Source: DASXTC01 sp036505635 (GTDB lineage: Bacteria; Acidobacteriota; Polarisedimenticolia; JACPZX01; DASXTC01). Taken from it: 64,000 nucleotides of DNA. The notes under the pieces were generated by a model. The model had not been told where the DNA came from. It searched no databases and saw only the letters and a program-made list of their open reading frames with translations. The first letter of the stretch is position 1. Each line of letters begins with the position of its first letter. The translations under genes were made by a program, and so were the position numbers. Where the stretch lies: positions 31,822 to 95,821 of the forward strand of contig DASXTC010000064.1 in the NCBI GenBank assembly GCA_036505635.1, read 5' to 3'. Below are positions 9,020 to 17,714 of the stretch, one piece after another.

Positions 9020-10831
9020 TCAGACCGCGAGCCCCACCGCCCGCATCAGCTCCAGCGCGTTGCTCTTCTTCACGATGCCCGGCCGCAGCAGGTAGTCGAA
9101 GCTCATCCTCCCCGCTTCGAGATGATCCTCGAAGTGGACATTCTCCGCCCTCGGGGCCAGGACCTCCGCGATGTGCGCCAGGGCCAGGTCGTGCGTGGTG
9201 ATCAGCCCGATGGCTCCGCGGTCCACCAGGGATCGCACGACCGCCTCGGCGCCGATCCTCCGGTCGTGCGAGTTGGTCCCGTGGAGCATCTCGTCCACGA
9301 GGAACATCACGGGCAGGCCGCCCCCCGTCAGGTCCGTGATCTGCCTCAGACGGGTTATCTCCGCGTAGAAGCGCGAGGTGCCCGCCTGAAGCGAGTCGTG
9401 AATCCTGATCGACGCCCCCAGCGCCAGGGGCGAGAGCCGCAGCCGTCGCGCGCGCACGGGGGCGCCGGCCATCGCCAGCACCGCGTTGATCCCCACGGTG
9501 CGCAGCATCGTGCTCTTCCCCGACATGTTCGAGCCGCTGACGATCAGCACCTGCCGCCCGGACCCGAGGCTCAGGTCGTTGCGGACGCACCGGCCGGATG
9601 GGATCAGGGGATGGCCCAGGGCCTCCCCCTCGAAAAGGGGCCCCCCCTCCGCGATCTCCGGGAAGGGATCCTCCGGGTTCTCCCAGGCGTAGCCGGCCAG
9701 CGCGCAAAGCGCCTCCATCTCCCCCACGGCGGAGAGCCACCTGCCGATGGCGGGTCCCGAGACGGCGCGCCACGCCTCGACGGCCAGGGCGACCTGTGTG
9801 GACCACATTAATAGGCAGGCAAGCGGGGCGAAGAGCTGGTTGCGGCGGGCGTCGAGCAGCTCGATGAGGCGCTGAAGCCGCGCGATCCGGCGCGACGGCG
9901 GCGCCCCACCGGTCTCGAGCGCCCCCCGAAGGCCGGCCAGCATCGGACTGGTGAAGCGCTCCCGCTCGAGCCGCTCCAGCACCTGGGAGAGGAGCGCCAG
10001 ATCCCGTCCGGCCTTCTCCACCGCCGAGACGACCCGGATGACGCGCGCGCGTACTCTCAGCGAGACGATCCCTTCGATCAGCCCCAGCGCGAGAAAGGGG
10101 ATCGGGCCGGCCCCGGTGAAGGACCATGCGCCCAGCGCGGCCACCGTCGCCAGGGCCAGGAAGGGCGCGACGACGCGCGCGACGTCGGCGCGTGGCGCGG
10201 CCCTGGTGAAGACCGCGCCCGCCGCGCCCCAGGCCGCCAGGGCATCCGGATCGATCCCGGCCCGCACGTCGGCCCCGAGAAGGAAGAGGTCCTCGCGAAG
10301 GTCGAGACGGTCCCGCAGCTCCTCGACGGCGCCCTGCCGGCCGCGCGTCTGATCCGGGGCGGCCGGCTCGCGCAGCCAGCGCGCGAGAGTCTCCTCGCCG
10401 GCCCGCGTCCGCGCCGTGCAGATCCGCTCGAAGAGGGAGCCGCGCCCGAAGAGATCGAGGTCGGCCGCGAACGGATGTCCTTCCTCGAGGAAACGTTCGC
10501 CCGGCTCGCCCCGTCCCATCCAGAGGTCATCGAGCCGCGCGATCCCCCGCTCGTAGAACTCCGCGGCCCGCTCGCAGCGGCGCCGCGCGCGGATCACCCT
10601 CTCGTGGACCGCGGCGAGGACGGCGTACGCGAGGACCGGGAGGCACAGCCACCGGATGTCCAGGGCGCGCTCGCCGAAGACGAGCCACAGCGCGGCGGCC
10701 GCGATCAGAACGACGGCGAGCCGGCCGTTGGAGATCGCGCGCTCAGCGCGCGCGTGACGGAGCGCCGCCGTCCGTCGCAGGTCAAGCCGTCGCGCATACT
10801 CGCCCCGGGGATCGGGCCGTGCGTTATCCAC
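9020..10831 (-). CDS. Membrane-anchored MutS-family ATPase
   Basis: I place the start at the GTG at 10831-10829, behind a GGGAG, giving 603 residues, the usual size for this MutS subgroup; the frame stays open upstream but that part is not family-like. Two hydrophobic segments near 37-52 and 60-76 and another pair near 217-257 suggest membrane anchoring. The C-terminal half is the MutS core and ABC-type ATPase: Walker A in GSNMSGKST (about 430-440), Walker B in MFLVDEMLHGTNS, and the switch TTHDLALA. There is no mismatch-recognition N-terminal domain, so classical mismatch repair is unlikely; the function of this class is not established. It is divergent from the P1 peptidase gene. Confidence 0.85.
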   Translation of the reverse strand: MDNARPDPRGEYARRLDLRRTAALRHARAERAISNGRLAVVLIAAAALWLVFGERALDIRWLCLPVLAYAVLAAVHERVIRARRRCERAAEFYERGIARLDDLWMGRGEPGERFLEEGHPFAADLDLFGRGSLFERICTARTRAGEETLARWLREPAAPDQTRGRQGAVEELRDRLDLREDLFLLGADVRAGIDPDALAAWGAAGAVFTRAAPRADVARVVAPFLALATVAALGAWSFTGAGPIPFLALGLIEGIVSLRVRARVIRVVSAVEKAGRDLALLSQVLERLERERFTSPMLAGLRGALETGGAPPSRRIARLQRLIELLDARRNQLFAPLACLLMWSTQVALAVEAWRAVSGPAIGRWLSAVGEMEALCALAGYAWENPEDPFPEIAEGGPLFEGEALGHPLIPSGRCVRNDLSLGSGRQVLIVSGSNMSGKSTMLRTVGINAVLAMAGAPVRARRLRLSPLALGASIRIHDSLQAGTSRFYAEITRLRQITDLTGGGLPVMFLVDEMLHGTNSHDRRIGAEAVVRSLVDRGAIGLITTHDLALAHIAEVLAPRAENVHFEDHLEAGRMSFDYLLRPGIVKKSNALELMRAVGLAV

Positions 10832-10891
10832 GCATCTCCCTCTTCGCCGGCATCCGCCCGCGCGGGGCGCGCCGCCGGGCGCGCGCGCCAG

Positions 10892-10906
10892 TATAATCCG
10901 GGCGAG
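10892..10906 (+). promoter_or_regulatory. -10 promoter element for a near-leaderless P1 peptidase transcript
   Basis: A perfect TATAAT at 10892-10897 ends nine bases before the ATG at 10907, so transcription should begin within about three bases of the start codon. No convincing -35 hexamer lies at the usual distance and no room is left for a Shine-Dalgarno site. The same geometry recurs at other genes in this window. Confidence 0.55.
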
Positions 10907-12043
10907 ATGAGACGATCCCTTGCGTGCCTTCTCGTGGCGGCGACCGCGGCGTCGGTTCCGCCTGCCGGCGTCGTGCAGGAGCGTCCCAGGCTGCGCGACC
11001 TGGGGGTCAGTCCGGGGATCCTGAAGCCCGGCCCGCTCAACGCCATCACCGACGTCTCGGGGGTGCGCGTGGGACACAAGACGCTGGCGCGGGGCGACTC
11101 GGTGCGCACCGGCGTGACCGCGATCCTTCCGCACCCGGGCAATCTCTTCCAGCTCAAGGCGCCGGCGGCCGCCTTCACCGGCAACGGCTTCGGCAAGGCC
11201 GCGGGGTTCCTTCAGGTGCAGGAGCTTGGCGTCCTCGAGTCGCCGATCGTCCTGACCAACACACTGAGCGTCGGTGCCGCGATCGATGGGGTGGTGGCCT
11301 GGACGCTCGAGCGGCCCGGCAACGAGGAGGTCGTCTCGGTGAACGCGGTGGTGGGCGAGACGAACGACGGCTATCTCAACGACATCCGTGGCCGGCACGT
11401 GACGGCGGCGGACGTGCGGGAGGCGATCGAGTCGGCCGCGGGCGGGCCCGTCGGCGAGGGGAGCGTCGGGGCCGGCACCGGGACGCGCGCGCTGGGATGG
11501 AAGGGAGGCATCGGGACCTCCTCGCGCGCCTTGCCGGCCGCGCTCGGCGGGTACCGGGTCGGCGCGCTCGCGCAGACCAACTTCGGGGGGATCCTCACGA
11601 TCGACGGCGCGCCCGTGGGACGCGCGCTGGGCCGCTACGAGTACTCAGACGAGACGAGACTGCCCGATGGCGACGGCTCCTGCATGATCGTGCTGGCCAC
11701 CGACGCGCCGTTGTCGTCGCGCAACCTCGATCGCCTGGGGCGCCGGGCGGTGCTCGGTCTGGGGCGCGTCGGGTCGTTCATGAGCAACGGTTCGGGGGAT
11801 TTCGTGATCGCCTTCTCGACCGCCAACCTCGTGCCCCACGCTCCAGTCGCACGCACGCGCACGGTGGAAGAGCTCAACGATGACGCCCTGAGCCCATTGT
11901 TCCTGGCGGCCGTGGAATCGGTGGAAGAAGCGATCTACAACTCGCTGCTGAAGGCCACCACCGTCACGGGATACAAGGGTCGCACCGTGGAGGCGATCCC
12001 GATCGACCGGTTGAGGGAGATCCTTCACACGAAGGGAGAATGA
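10907..12043 (+). CDS. P1 family peptidase (DmpA/BapA-like aminopeptidase)
   Basis: 378 residues from ATG 10907; the frame is open further upstream but the signal-peptide-like start MRRSLACLLVAATAASVP is the natural one. The core begins LRDLGVSPG and contains GPLNAITDVSGVRVGHKTL, the signature of the P1/S58 family, then GEGSVGAGTGT and NGSGDFVIAFST. P1 enzymes self-cleave at the Gly-Ser in the latter motif, which makes Ser296 the N-terminal nucleophile of the beta chain. They release N-terminal D- or L- or beta-amino acids from peptides. The export signal suggests a periplasmic enzyme. The stop TGA is one base before the ATG of the YqeY-like gene, so both are one operon. Confidence 0.9.
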   Translation: MRRSLACLLVAATAASVPPAGVVQERPRLRDLGVSPGILKPGPLNAITDVSGVRVGHKTLARGDSVRTGVTAILPHPGNLFQLKAPAAAFTGNGFGKAAGFLQVQELGVLESPIVLTNTLSVGAAIDGVVAWTLERPGNEEVVSVNAVVGETNDGYLNDIRGRHVTAADVREAIESAAGGPVGEGSVGAGTGTRALGWKGGIGTSSRALPAALGGYRVGALAQTNFGGILTIDGAPVGRALGRYEYSDETRLPDGDGSCMIVLATDAPLSSRNLDRLGRRAVLGLGRVGSFMSNGSGDFVIAFSTANLVPHAPVARTRTVEELNDDALSPLFLAAVESVEEAIYNSLLKATTVTGYKGRTVEAIPIDRLREILHTKGE

Positions 12044-12044
12044 C

Positions 12045-12512
12045 ATGTCGATCAAGCAACGCATCATGGACGACCTCACCGCGGCCATGAAATCGGGGGC
12101 CCGGGAGAGGCTCGGCGTCCTGAGGATGATCAAGGCGAAGATGCAGGAGGCCGAGGTCAACCTGCGCGGCGCCAAGGGGCGCGACTACCAGCTCGACGAC
12201 GCGGAGTCGACCCAGGTGCTCGTCTCCTACGCCAAGCAGCGGCGCGACTCGATCGACAGCTTCCGCAAGGCGGGCCGGGAGGATCTCGCCACCCGGGAGG
12301 AGTCCGAGCTGGCGATCGTGAAAGAGTACATGCCGGTGCAGATGTCGGAGGACGAGGTGCGGCGGATCGTGCGCGAGGCGATCGCGCAGTGCGGGGCCAC
12401 CTCCCCGAAGGAGATGGGCGCCGTCATGAAGCTGGTCATGCCGAAGGTGAAGGGGGCCGCCGACGGCAAGATGGTCAATCAGATCGTCAACGAGCTGCTC
12501 GCGGCGAAGTAG
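12045..12512 (+). CDS. GatB/YqeY domain protein
   Basis: 155 residues, all of it the YqeY domain, helical and rich in Lys and Glu. Characteristic segments are RLGVLRMIKAKMQ near the start and 'EMGAVMKLVMPKVKGAADGKMVNQIV' style C-terminal helices (split here: MGAVMKL, ADGKMVN). The domain is related to the C-terminal tRNA-binding part of the GatB subunit of the amidotransferase that forms Gln-tRNA and Asn-tRNA; stand-alone versions probably bind tRNA, but their role is not well defined. An excellent GAAGGGAGAA precedes the ATG and overlaps the end of the peptidase gene, so translation is likely coupled to it. Confidence 0.9.
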   Translation: MSIKQRIMDDLTAAMKSGARERLGVLRMIKAKMQEAEVNLRGAKGRDYQLDDAESTQVLVSYAKQRRDSIDSFRKAGREDLATREESELAIVKEYMPVQMSEDEVRRIVREAIAQCGATSPKEMGAVMKLVMPKVKGAADGKMVNQIVNELLAAK

Positions 12513-12562
12513 CGGGCGCTCCTGTCGACCTCGGGGGCGGAAGCTGAACTCGGAGCTCCGGC

Positions 12563-15451
12563 TCAGTCGATCAGAATCTCGTCCACGAAGATGAAGGCTC
12601 CATCCCCGTGGCCGGGGTGCCACTCGGGAATCTCGCCGTAGGTTCGGGCCAGTATCCGGACGTAGCGGGTCTGGATGCCGGCGAGGTCGGCGGTCACGTC
12701 GCGCAGGAGGATTCCCTCCTCGCGGTCCGGGACACCGCTGGCGCGCCGCGCGACCTGCCGGAAGGTGATGCCGTCGTCCGATACCGACACGGCGATCTCG
12801 GACGGCATCCAGATCCAGGAGCCGATGTCCTGGAGAAAGCCGGCCCCCGCATGGTGGACGGGGCGCGCGACTTTCAGGTCGACCGTCGCCTCGAAGTCCC
12901 GGTACTGATACCCCTGCCAGCCCCCCGTGCGCCAGTTGCTTCCGGCGCGCAGGCCGTCGATGAGGGCCTCGGGACCGCCGGCGGTGTATTGCGGGCTGGG
13001 CTCGCTCCGCACGTCGATCTCCCAGGCGTTCGGCATGCGATGGAAGGACGCTTCCACGGCGGGGCTGCGGCGCCCCTCCCTCTCGGCCATGAAGCGCACC
13101 CGGGAGGACTCGCGCACGAGGACCGGCTCGCTGTAGGGGCTCCACTCCTGCTCGGGCCGCGCCGCGTCGAGGGTGTAGCGGATCGTCGCTCCCGCCTCGG
13201 CGCACCCCAGCTCGACGTTCGTGCTCTCGCGGAAGCGCGCGGCGCCGGCGCGCACGAACGGGGCCGCGACCACGCGCTCCCCCTCGACGCGCGAGCGCGG
13301 GCGGTCGGCGGTCCGGGCGCCCCACGCGGGATCCGGGCGAGGGCCCAGAGTCAACGCCAGCTCTCCACCGGCGGCGATCTCGGAGTGCCGCAGGAAGCTC
13401 CGGGTCAGGGGCCGTCCGTTCAGGCTCGCGGCCCTCACGTATCGATACCCCCGGTCCGCTCCCTTCGCGCTGATGGTGAAGCGCCGGCCCCCCTCCAGGC
13501 GCAGGGTGATCCGATCGAAGATCGGGCTCCCGATGACGTACTCGTCCGAGCAGGGGCAGACGGCGTAGAGCCCCATCGCGCTCAGGACGTACCAGCTCGA
13601 CATCTGCCCGCAGTCTTCGTTGCCGCTCAAGCCGTCCGGCCTCGCCGCGTAAAGGGCCTCGAGGATCCTCCGCACGCGCCCGGCGCTCAGATCGGGCCTT
13701 CCCGCGTAATGGTAGAGCCAGGCCACGTGGTGGCTCGGCTCGTTGCCGTGAGCGTACTGGCCGATGAGGCCGGTGATGTCGGCCTGCTGGCGTCCCGTGG
13801 TGGCGCTCTCCGCGGAAAACAGCGCGTCGAGCCGGGCCACGAATGCGTCGTCGCCGCCCAGCGCCTCGATGAGCCCCTCGAGATCGTGAGGAACGAAGAA
13901 GCCGTACTGCCAGCCGTTGGCCTCGGTGAAGTTGTTGTCGACGCGCCGCGGGTCGAACGGCTCGAGCCAACGCTGGTTGACGCGCGGGCGCATGAAGCCG
14001 GTCGCGGGGTCGAACAGGTGCCGCCACCCCTGGCTGCGCCGGGAGAATTCCCGCGCGACCTCCTCGCGTCCCATCCCGGCCGCCATTCTCGCGATGCACC
14101 AGTCGTCGTATCCGTACTCCAGGGTCTTCGAGACCGACTCGGATTCGTCCTCGCTCCCGAGGAAGCCCTGGCGCCGGTAGGTGGACAGGCCCGCCCGGTC
14201 CAGCGTGGCATCGCCGATCATGGCGTCGAGCGCCCGCCCTTCATCGAAGCCGCGGATCCCCTTGACCCACGCGTCGGCGATCACCGAGGCCGCGTGATAA
14301 CCGATCATCGTGTCGGTCTCGTTGGCGGCCAGCTCCCAGACCGGCAGCCGCCCCCCTTCGCGGTGGTCGGCGAGAAAGGTCTCGATGAACTCGCGCGTGC
14401 GGGCCGGCTCGAGGATCGTGAAGAGAGGATGCGTGGCGCGGAAGGTGTCCCACAGGGAAAAGACGGTGTAGTGGCGCCGTCCCTCGGCCCAGTGGATCCG
14501 ATGGTCCATGCCGCGGTAGCGGCCATCCAGGTCCGAGAAGAGGTTGGGCGCGATGAGGCTGTGGTAGAGCGCGGTGTAGAAGATGGCGCGCTGCGACTCG
14601 GTGCCCCCGGTGGCCTCGATGCGAGAGAGCGCTTCGCTCCAGCTCGCGCGGGCGGCGCGGCGGGCCGCCTCGAAGTCCCAGCCCGGCGCCTCGGCGTCGA
14701 GGTTGCGGCGTGCCCCATCGACGTCGACCGCCGAGATCCCCACCTTGACGAGGAGCTCGCCCCCCGCGTCGCCGAAGGAGAGGGCCCCACGGGCTCCGTC
14801 CAGCGAGGCGATGTTGAACGGTCTGGAGAACCGCGCGACGAAGTGGACGATCTGATCGCGCGCCCATCCCGTGGAGCGGCGGAACCCCTCGATCTCCCGA
14901 TCGCCCACCGCGCGCAGGGACGAGTCGAGGAGCGTGTCGCGGTGCGCGAGGTCCACGATCACGTGAGAGGGGCGGCCAGGCGGGAAGCGATAGCGGTGAA
15001 GCCCCGTCCGCTCCGTGGCGGTCAGATCGACGCGGACGCCCGAGTCGGCCAGCGTGACCGAGTACCATCCGGGCCCCGCGGCCTCGCTCGCCTTGTCGAA
15101 GCGTGACGCGTATCCCTCGCCGGGCCCCCGGCCCTCGCCGTTTTCGAGCCGCGGCGCCCCCGTCACCGGCATCAGCAGGATGTCGCCGTAGTCGGAGACG
15201 CCGGTCCCGTTCAGATGCGTGTGCGAGAAGCCGAAGATGAGACGGTCGGAGTCGTGATATCCCGAGCAGCCGTCCCAGCCCGTCAGGCGCGTGTCAGGGG
15301 AGAGCTGCACCATGCCGAACGGCAGCGTCGCGCCGGGATAGGTGTGCCCGTGGCCGCCGGTGCCGATGAAGGGGTCCACGTGGCGGGCCGGGTCATCCGC
15401 TCCGCGCGCCGTGACCCCCGAAAGAAGGATCGCGAGCGCGGCACCGGCCAT
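12563..15451 (-). CDS. GH92 family alpha-mannosidase with C-terminal accessory domains
   Basis: About 962 residues from the ATG at 15451; a GTG at 15493 in the same frame would overlap the small gene upstream. The ATG lies two bases after that gene's TGA, which fits coupled translation. A signal peptide (AGAALAILLSG) is followed by the GH92 N-terminal beta domain (VDPFIGTGGHGHTYPGA, then GFSHTHLNGTG) and the (alpha/alpha)6 catalytic part with FSLWDTFRATHPL and GNEDCGQMSSWYVLSAMG. After about residue 720 come a chitobiase-type FN3-like segment and a discoidin-like C-terminal domain. GH92 enzymes are calcium-dependent exo-mannosidases acting on alpha-1,2 and similar linkages. Placed behind a symporter, it may feed sugar uptake. 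Confidence 0.92.
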   Translation of the reverse strand: MAGAALAILLSGVTARGADDPARHVDPFIGTGGHGHTYPGATLPFGMVQLSPDTRLTGWDGCSGYHDSDRLIFGFSHTHLNGTGVSDYGDILLMPVTGAPRLENGEGRGPGEGYASRFDKASEAAGPGWYSVTLADSGVRVDLTATERTGLHRYRFPPGRPSHVIVDLAHRDTLLDSSLRAVGDREIEGFRRSTGWARDQIVHFVARFSRPFNIASLDGARGALSFGDAGGELLVKVGISAVDVDGARRNLDAEAPGWDFEAARRAARASWSEALSRIEATGGTESQRAIFYTALYHSLIAPNLFSDLDGRYRGMDHRIHWAEGRRHYTVFSLWDTFRATHPLFTILEPARTREFIETFLADHREGGRLPVWELAANETDTMIGYHAASVIADAWVKGIRGFDEGRALDAMIGDATLDRAGLSTYRRQGFLGSEDESESVSKTLEYGYDDWCIARMAAGMGREEVAREFSRRSQGWRHLFDPATGFMRPRVNQRWLEPFDPRRVDNNFTEANGWQYGFFVPHDLEGLIEALGGDDAFVARLDALFSAESATTGRQQADITGLIGQYAHGNEPSHHVAWLYHYAGRPDLSAGRVRRILEALYAARPDGLSGNEDCGQMSSWYVLSAMGLYAVCPCSDEYVIGSPIFDRITLRLEGGRRFTISAKGADRGYRYVRAASLNGRPLTRSFLRHSEIAAGGELALTLGPRPDPAWGARTADRPRSRVEGERVVAAPFVRAGAARFRESTNVELGCAEAGATIRYTLDAARPEQEWSPYSEPVLVRESSRVRFMAEREGRRSPAVEASFHRMPNAWEIDVRSEPSPQYTAGGPEALIDGLRAGSNWRTGGWQGYQYRDFEATVDLKVARPVHHAGAGFLQDIGSWIWMPSEIAVSVSDDGITFRQVARRASGVPDREEGILLRDVTADLAGIQTRYVRILARTYGEIPEWHPGHGDGAFIFVDEILID

Positions 15452-15453
15452 CC

Positions 15454-15588
15454 TCACGGCTGCTTGTCGATGAAGCGCCGGTAGAGGAGCCACGTCGCCA
15501 CGAAGGAGAACGCGACGAGCAGGGCCGGGACGACGACGCTCCAGAGCGGCCCCCCGATCGGGGGCTCGGCCGGGATCCTCTCGATCAT
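15454..15588 (-). CDS. 44-residue single-span membrane protein, second of two
   Basis: The ATG at 15588 follows GGGAGGAGAAGG at ideal distance. The 44 residues have a short N-terminal part (MIERIPAEPP), one transmembrane helix (WSVVVPALLVAFSFVATWLL) and a basic C-terminal tail (YRRFIDKQP), so the N-terminus probably faces out. Its start overlaps the stop of the other small gene as ATGA, and its stop lies two bases before the mannosidase ATG. Small one-helix proteins are known partners of sodium:solute symporters; no homology-based name can be given from sequence alone. Expression as part of the symporter operon is very likely from the spacing. Confidence 0.65.
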   Translation of the reverse strand: MIERIPAEPPIGGPLWSVVVPALLVAFSFVATWLLYRRFIDKQP

Positions 15589-15719
15589 CGATCCTTCTCC
15601 TCCCGCCGGCGCCGGCTCCCCGAGCGCCGCCGCCAGGACCACCAGGCCAGTCCCATTCCGATCAGCGACGCGGCGTAGGCGATGCTCATGCCGATCAACG
15701 TCACGAGCCCGCGATCCAT
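15585..15719 (-). CDS. 44-residue single-span membrane protein, first of two (symporter accessory candidate)
   Basis: The ATG at 15719 lies one base after the stop codon of the symporter gene and behind a GGAGGACT. The product starts MDRGLVTLIGMSIAYAASLI, a hydrophobic helix, continues with GMGLAWWSWRRR and ends in a strongly basic tail (RRRREEKDR). The next small gene starts within its stop codon. The position directly behind an SSS-family symporter matches the 'symporter small accessory protein' arrangement known from other bacteria and recalls the small YhdT or YjcH partners of PanF and ActP. A structural or regulatory subunit of the transporter is the best inference. Confidence 0.65.
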   Translation of the reverse strand: MDRGLVTLIGMSIAYAASLIGMGLAWWSWRRRSGSRRRREEKDR

Positions 15720-15720
15720 G

Positions 15721-17613
15721 TCAGTCCTCCTCCCACCGGACCCGCCGCTCCAGGTCCACGATGTAGGCGCCCTGCCGCGCCTCGTACTCGGCCGAGACTG
15801 CGCGCAGCTTGGGATCGATGACCCAGTAGATGACGCCGGTCGCGGCCGCGGTGGCCGCCAGGATCCAGAGACCCCCGATCTGCAGCAGGAGCAGCTTCGT
15901 CAGGCCGAAGAGGATCCCGGCGAAGACGAGAGGCGAGAGCACGATGGCGATCCAGTCCTCGCGGGTCCACTCCTGGGCCGCCTCGGGAGTCCATGACCGG
16001 CGAATGAACGGGCGCGCGCCCCCCGCCACCGCGCCGGCGGGGCGTTCCTCGATCCGGCCGCGGCGCACCGCCTCGCGGTGCACCGGCCCCCACCACCCCA
16101 GCGGGCGCGTCATCACGTAGTAGTCGACCAGGTGGTCCATGTTCTCCGGTCGCGTGAAGAGGGTCGCAGGCAGGAAGACCGCCGCGCCGAGCGCCATCAG
16201 CATCCAGAACTGAAGATGGTCGGGCAGCGGTGGGATCACGCCGTAGGCAGGCAGCACCCAGACCACCAGCCAGGAGACGCCGAGGTTGGCGATCCACGAC
16301 GACAGGTATCCCCATCCGTTGAAGCGCCACCAGACGACCTGAAGGATGTTGGGCAGCCAGATCCCCGCCATCATGAGCCAGAGAGCGAAGATGAGCCAGC
16401 GCGTAATCTCCTCCATCATCAGCCCGTAGAAGAACGATCCGATCAGCAGCACGAAGGTGGCGATGCGCCCCACCCAGACCAGCGCGCGCTGGCTCGCCTC
16501 CGGGTTGATGTATCGCTGATAGAGGTCCCGCGTGAAGTAGAGCGCGCCCAGATTCATGTGGCTCGAGACGGTGGAGAGGTGGATCGCGAGGATCGCCCCG
16601 AAGAAGACCCCGATCATTCCGGCAGGCAGCAGCTCGAAGCCGAGCCGGAACCAGCCCAGCTCGTACTCGGTGGCCTCCTTGATGCCGGGAAGAAGGACGA
16701 AGAAGCCCAGGATCGACGCCCCCCAGAAGGCGTTGCGCACGAGGGTGACCGCGCCTCCAGCCCAGATCCCGTAGGTCGCGTCGCGCACGGTCCTGGCCGA
16801 CTGGATCCGCTGGGCCTCGACGTACCAGTCGATGCTCGTGCCCATCCCGAAACCGCCGATCACGGCGATGACCAGCATCGTGAGCCACCAGAGAGCGGGG
16901 AAGTCCCCGGTCGCCCACCCGGTGAAGGAGAGCGGGTCGAGGCGCCAGGCTTCCCCGGCGGCCGCGAGCCGCCCGGTCACTTCCGACGGGCCCCCGGCGG
17001 CGGCGATGCCCACCAGCGAGACGACCACGATCGCGAAGATGGCGACGATCCCCTGGAGGAAGTCCCCCATCACGACCCCCCAGTAACCGGCGGCGAGCGT
17101 GTAGACGGCGGTGATGACGCTCGGGATGACGAGGCCGACCCACACGGGGACCCCGAAGGCCAGCGAGGTCACCTTCCCCATGGCGATGCCGACCCATCCG
17201 AGGATGAACATGTTCATGAAGACCTGCCATCCGGCGAGCCAGCCCCGCAGCAGCTCGGCGGGAAGGCCACCGAAGCGCAGCATCTGCCACTCGGCCTGGG
17301 TGAAGGCGAGCGAGCGGCGGTAGATGCGGGCCGAGACGAACGCGCCCACGGCGGTCCACGCGGCGAAGAAGGTGTACCAGAGCCCCCGCAGACCGTGGGC
17401 GTAGACCACGCCCGTCACCCACATCGGCGTGTCGGTCGCCGTGTGAGTGGAGAAGACCGATGCGGCCGGGAGCCACCAGGGAAGACCGCGCCCCGCGAGG
17501 AAGAAGTCGGACTCGGAGCGACGCGCGAGCCGGTAGAAGAAGAAGGCGCCCCCCACCATCAGCAGCAGGAGCGCGCCGGCCCAGAACCAGTCCAGAGGAG
17601 TGAAGTGGATCAC
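15721..17613 (-). CDS. Sodium:solute symporter (SSS family)
   Basis: About 630 residues, starting at the GTG at 17613 just before the first helix (HFTPLDWFWAGALLLLM); an open but arginine-rich stretch upstream is not family-like. The protein has 13-14 hydrophobic helices, the early motif FFLAGRGLPWWLPAASVFSTHTATDTP typical of SSS transporters, and a long hydrophilic C-terminal part after residue 480 followed by two more helices. It imports an organic solute (sugar, carboxylate or amino acid) with Na+. The downstream genes are two tiny membrane proteins and a GH92 mannosidase with almost no spacing, so sugar uptake is a reasonable guess, but the substrate cannot be read from sequence. Confidence 0.9.
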   Translation of the reverse strand: MIHFTPLDWFWAGALLLLMVGGAFFFYRLARRSESDFFLAGRGLPWWLPAASVFSTHTATDTPMWVTGVVYAHGLRGLWYTFFAAWTAVGAFVSARIYRRSLAFTQAEWQMLRFGGLPAELLRGWLAGWQVFMNMFILGWVGIAMGKVTSLAFGVPVWVGLVIPSVITAVYTLAAGYWGVVMGDFLQGIVAIFAIVVVSLVGIAAAGGPSEVTGRLAAAGEAWRLDPLSFTGWATGDFPALWWLTMLVIAVIGGFGMGTSIDWYVEAQRIQSARTVRDATYGIWAGGAVTLVRNAFWGASILGFFVLLPGIKEATEYELGWFRLGFELLPAGMIGVFFGAILAIHLSTVSSHMNLGALYFTRDLYQRYINPEASQRALVWVGRIATFVLLIGSFFYGLMMEEITRWLIFALWLMMAGIWLPNILQVVWWRFNGWGYLSSWIANLGVSWLVVWVLPAYGVIPPLPDHLQFWMLMALGAAVFLPATLFTRPENMDHLVDYYVMTRPLGWWGPVHREAVRRGRIEERPAGAVAGGARPFIRRSWTPEAAQEWTREDWIAIVLSPLVFAGILFGLTKLLLLQIGGLWILAATAAATGVIYWVIDPKLRAVSAEYEARQGAYIVDLERRVRWEED

Positions 17614-17714
17614 GGGACCTCGACTCCGCCGCCGCGTCACCGCCTTCCGGCGGCGGCGTCCGATTCTACGACGATCTCCCCGGCAGGTCGACCCGGAACG
17701 GGCGACCGCCGCGG

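Noticed and set aside
10832..11398. N-terminal extension of the MutS-family frame
   Set aside because: It would run antisense through the P1 peptidase gene; the GTG at 10831 with a ribosome site gives the normal family length.
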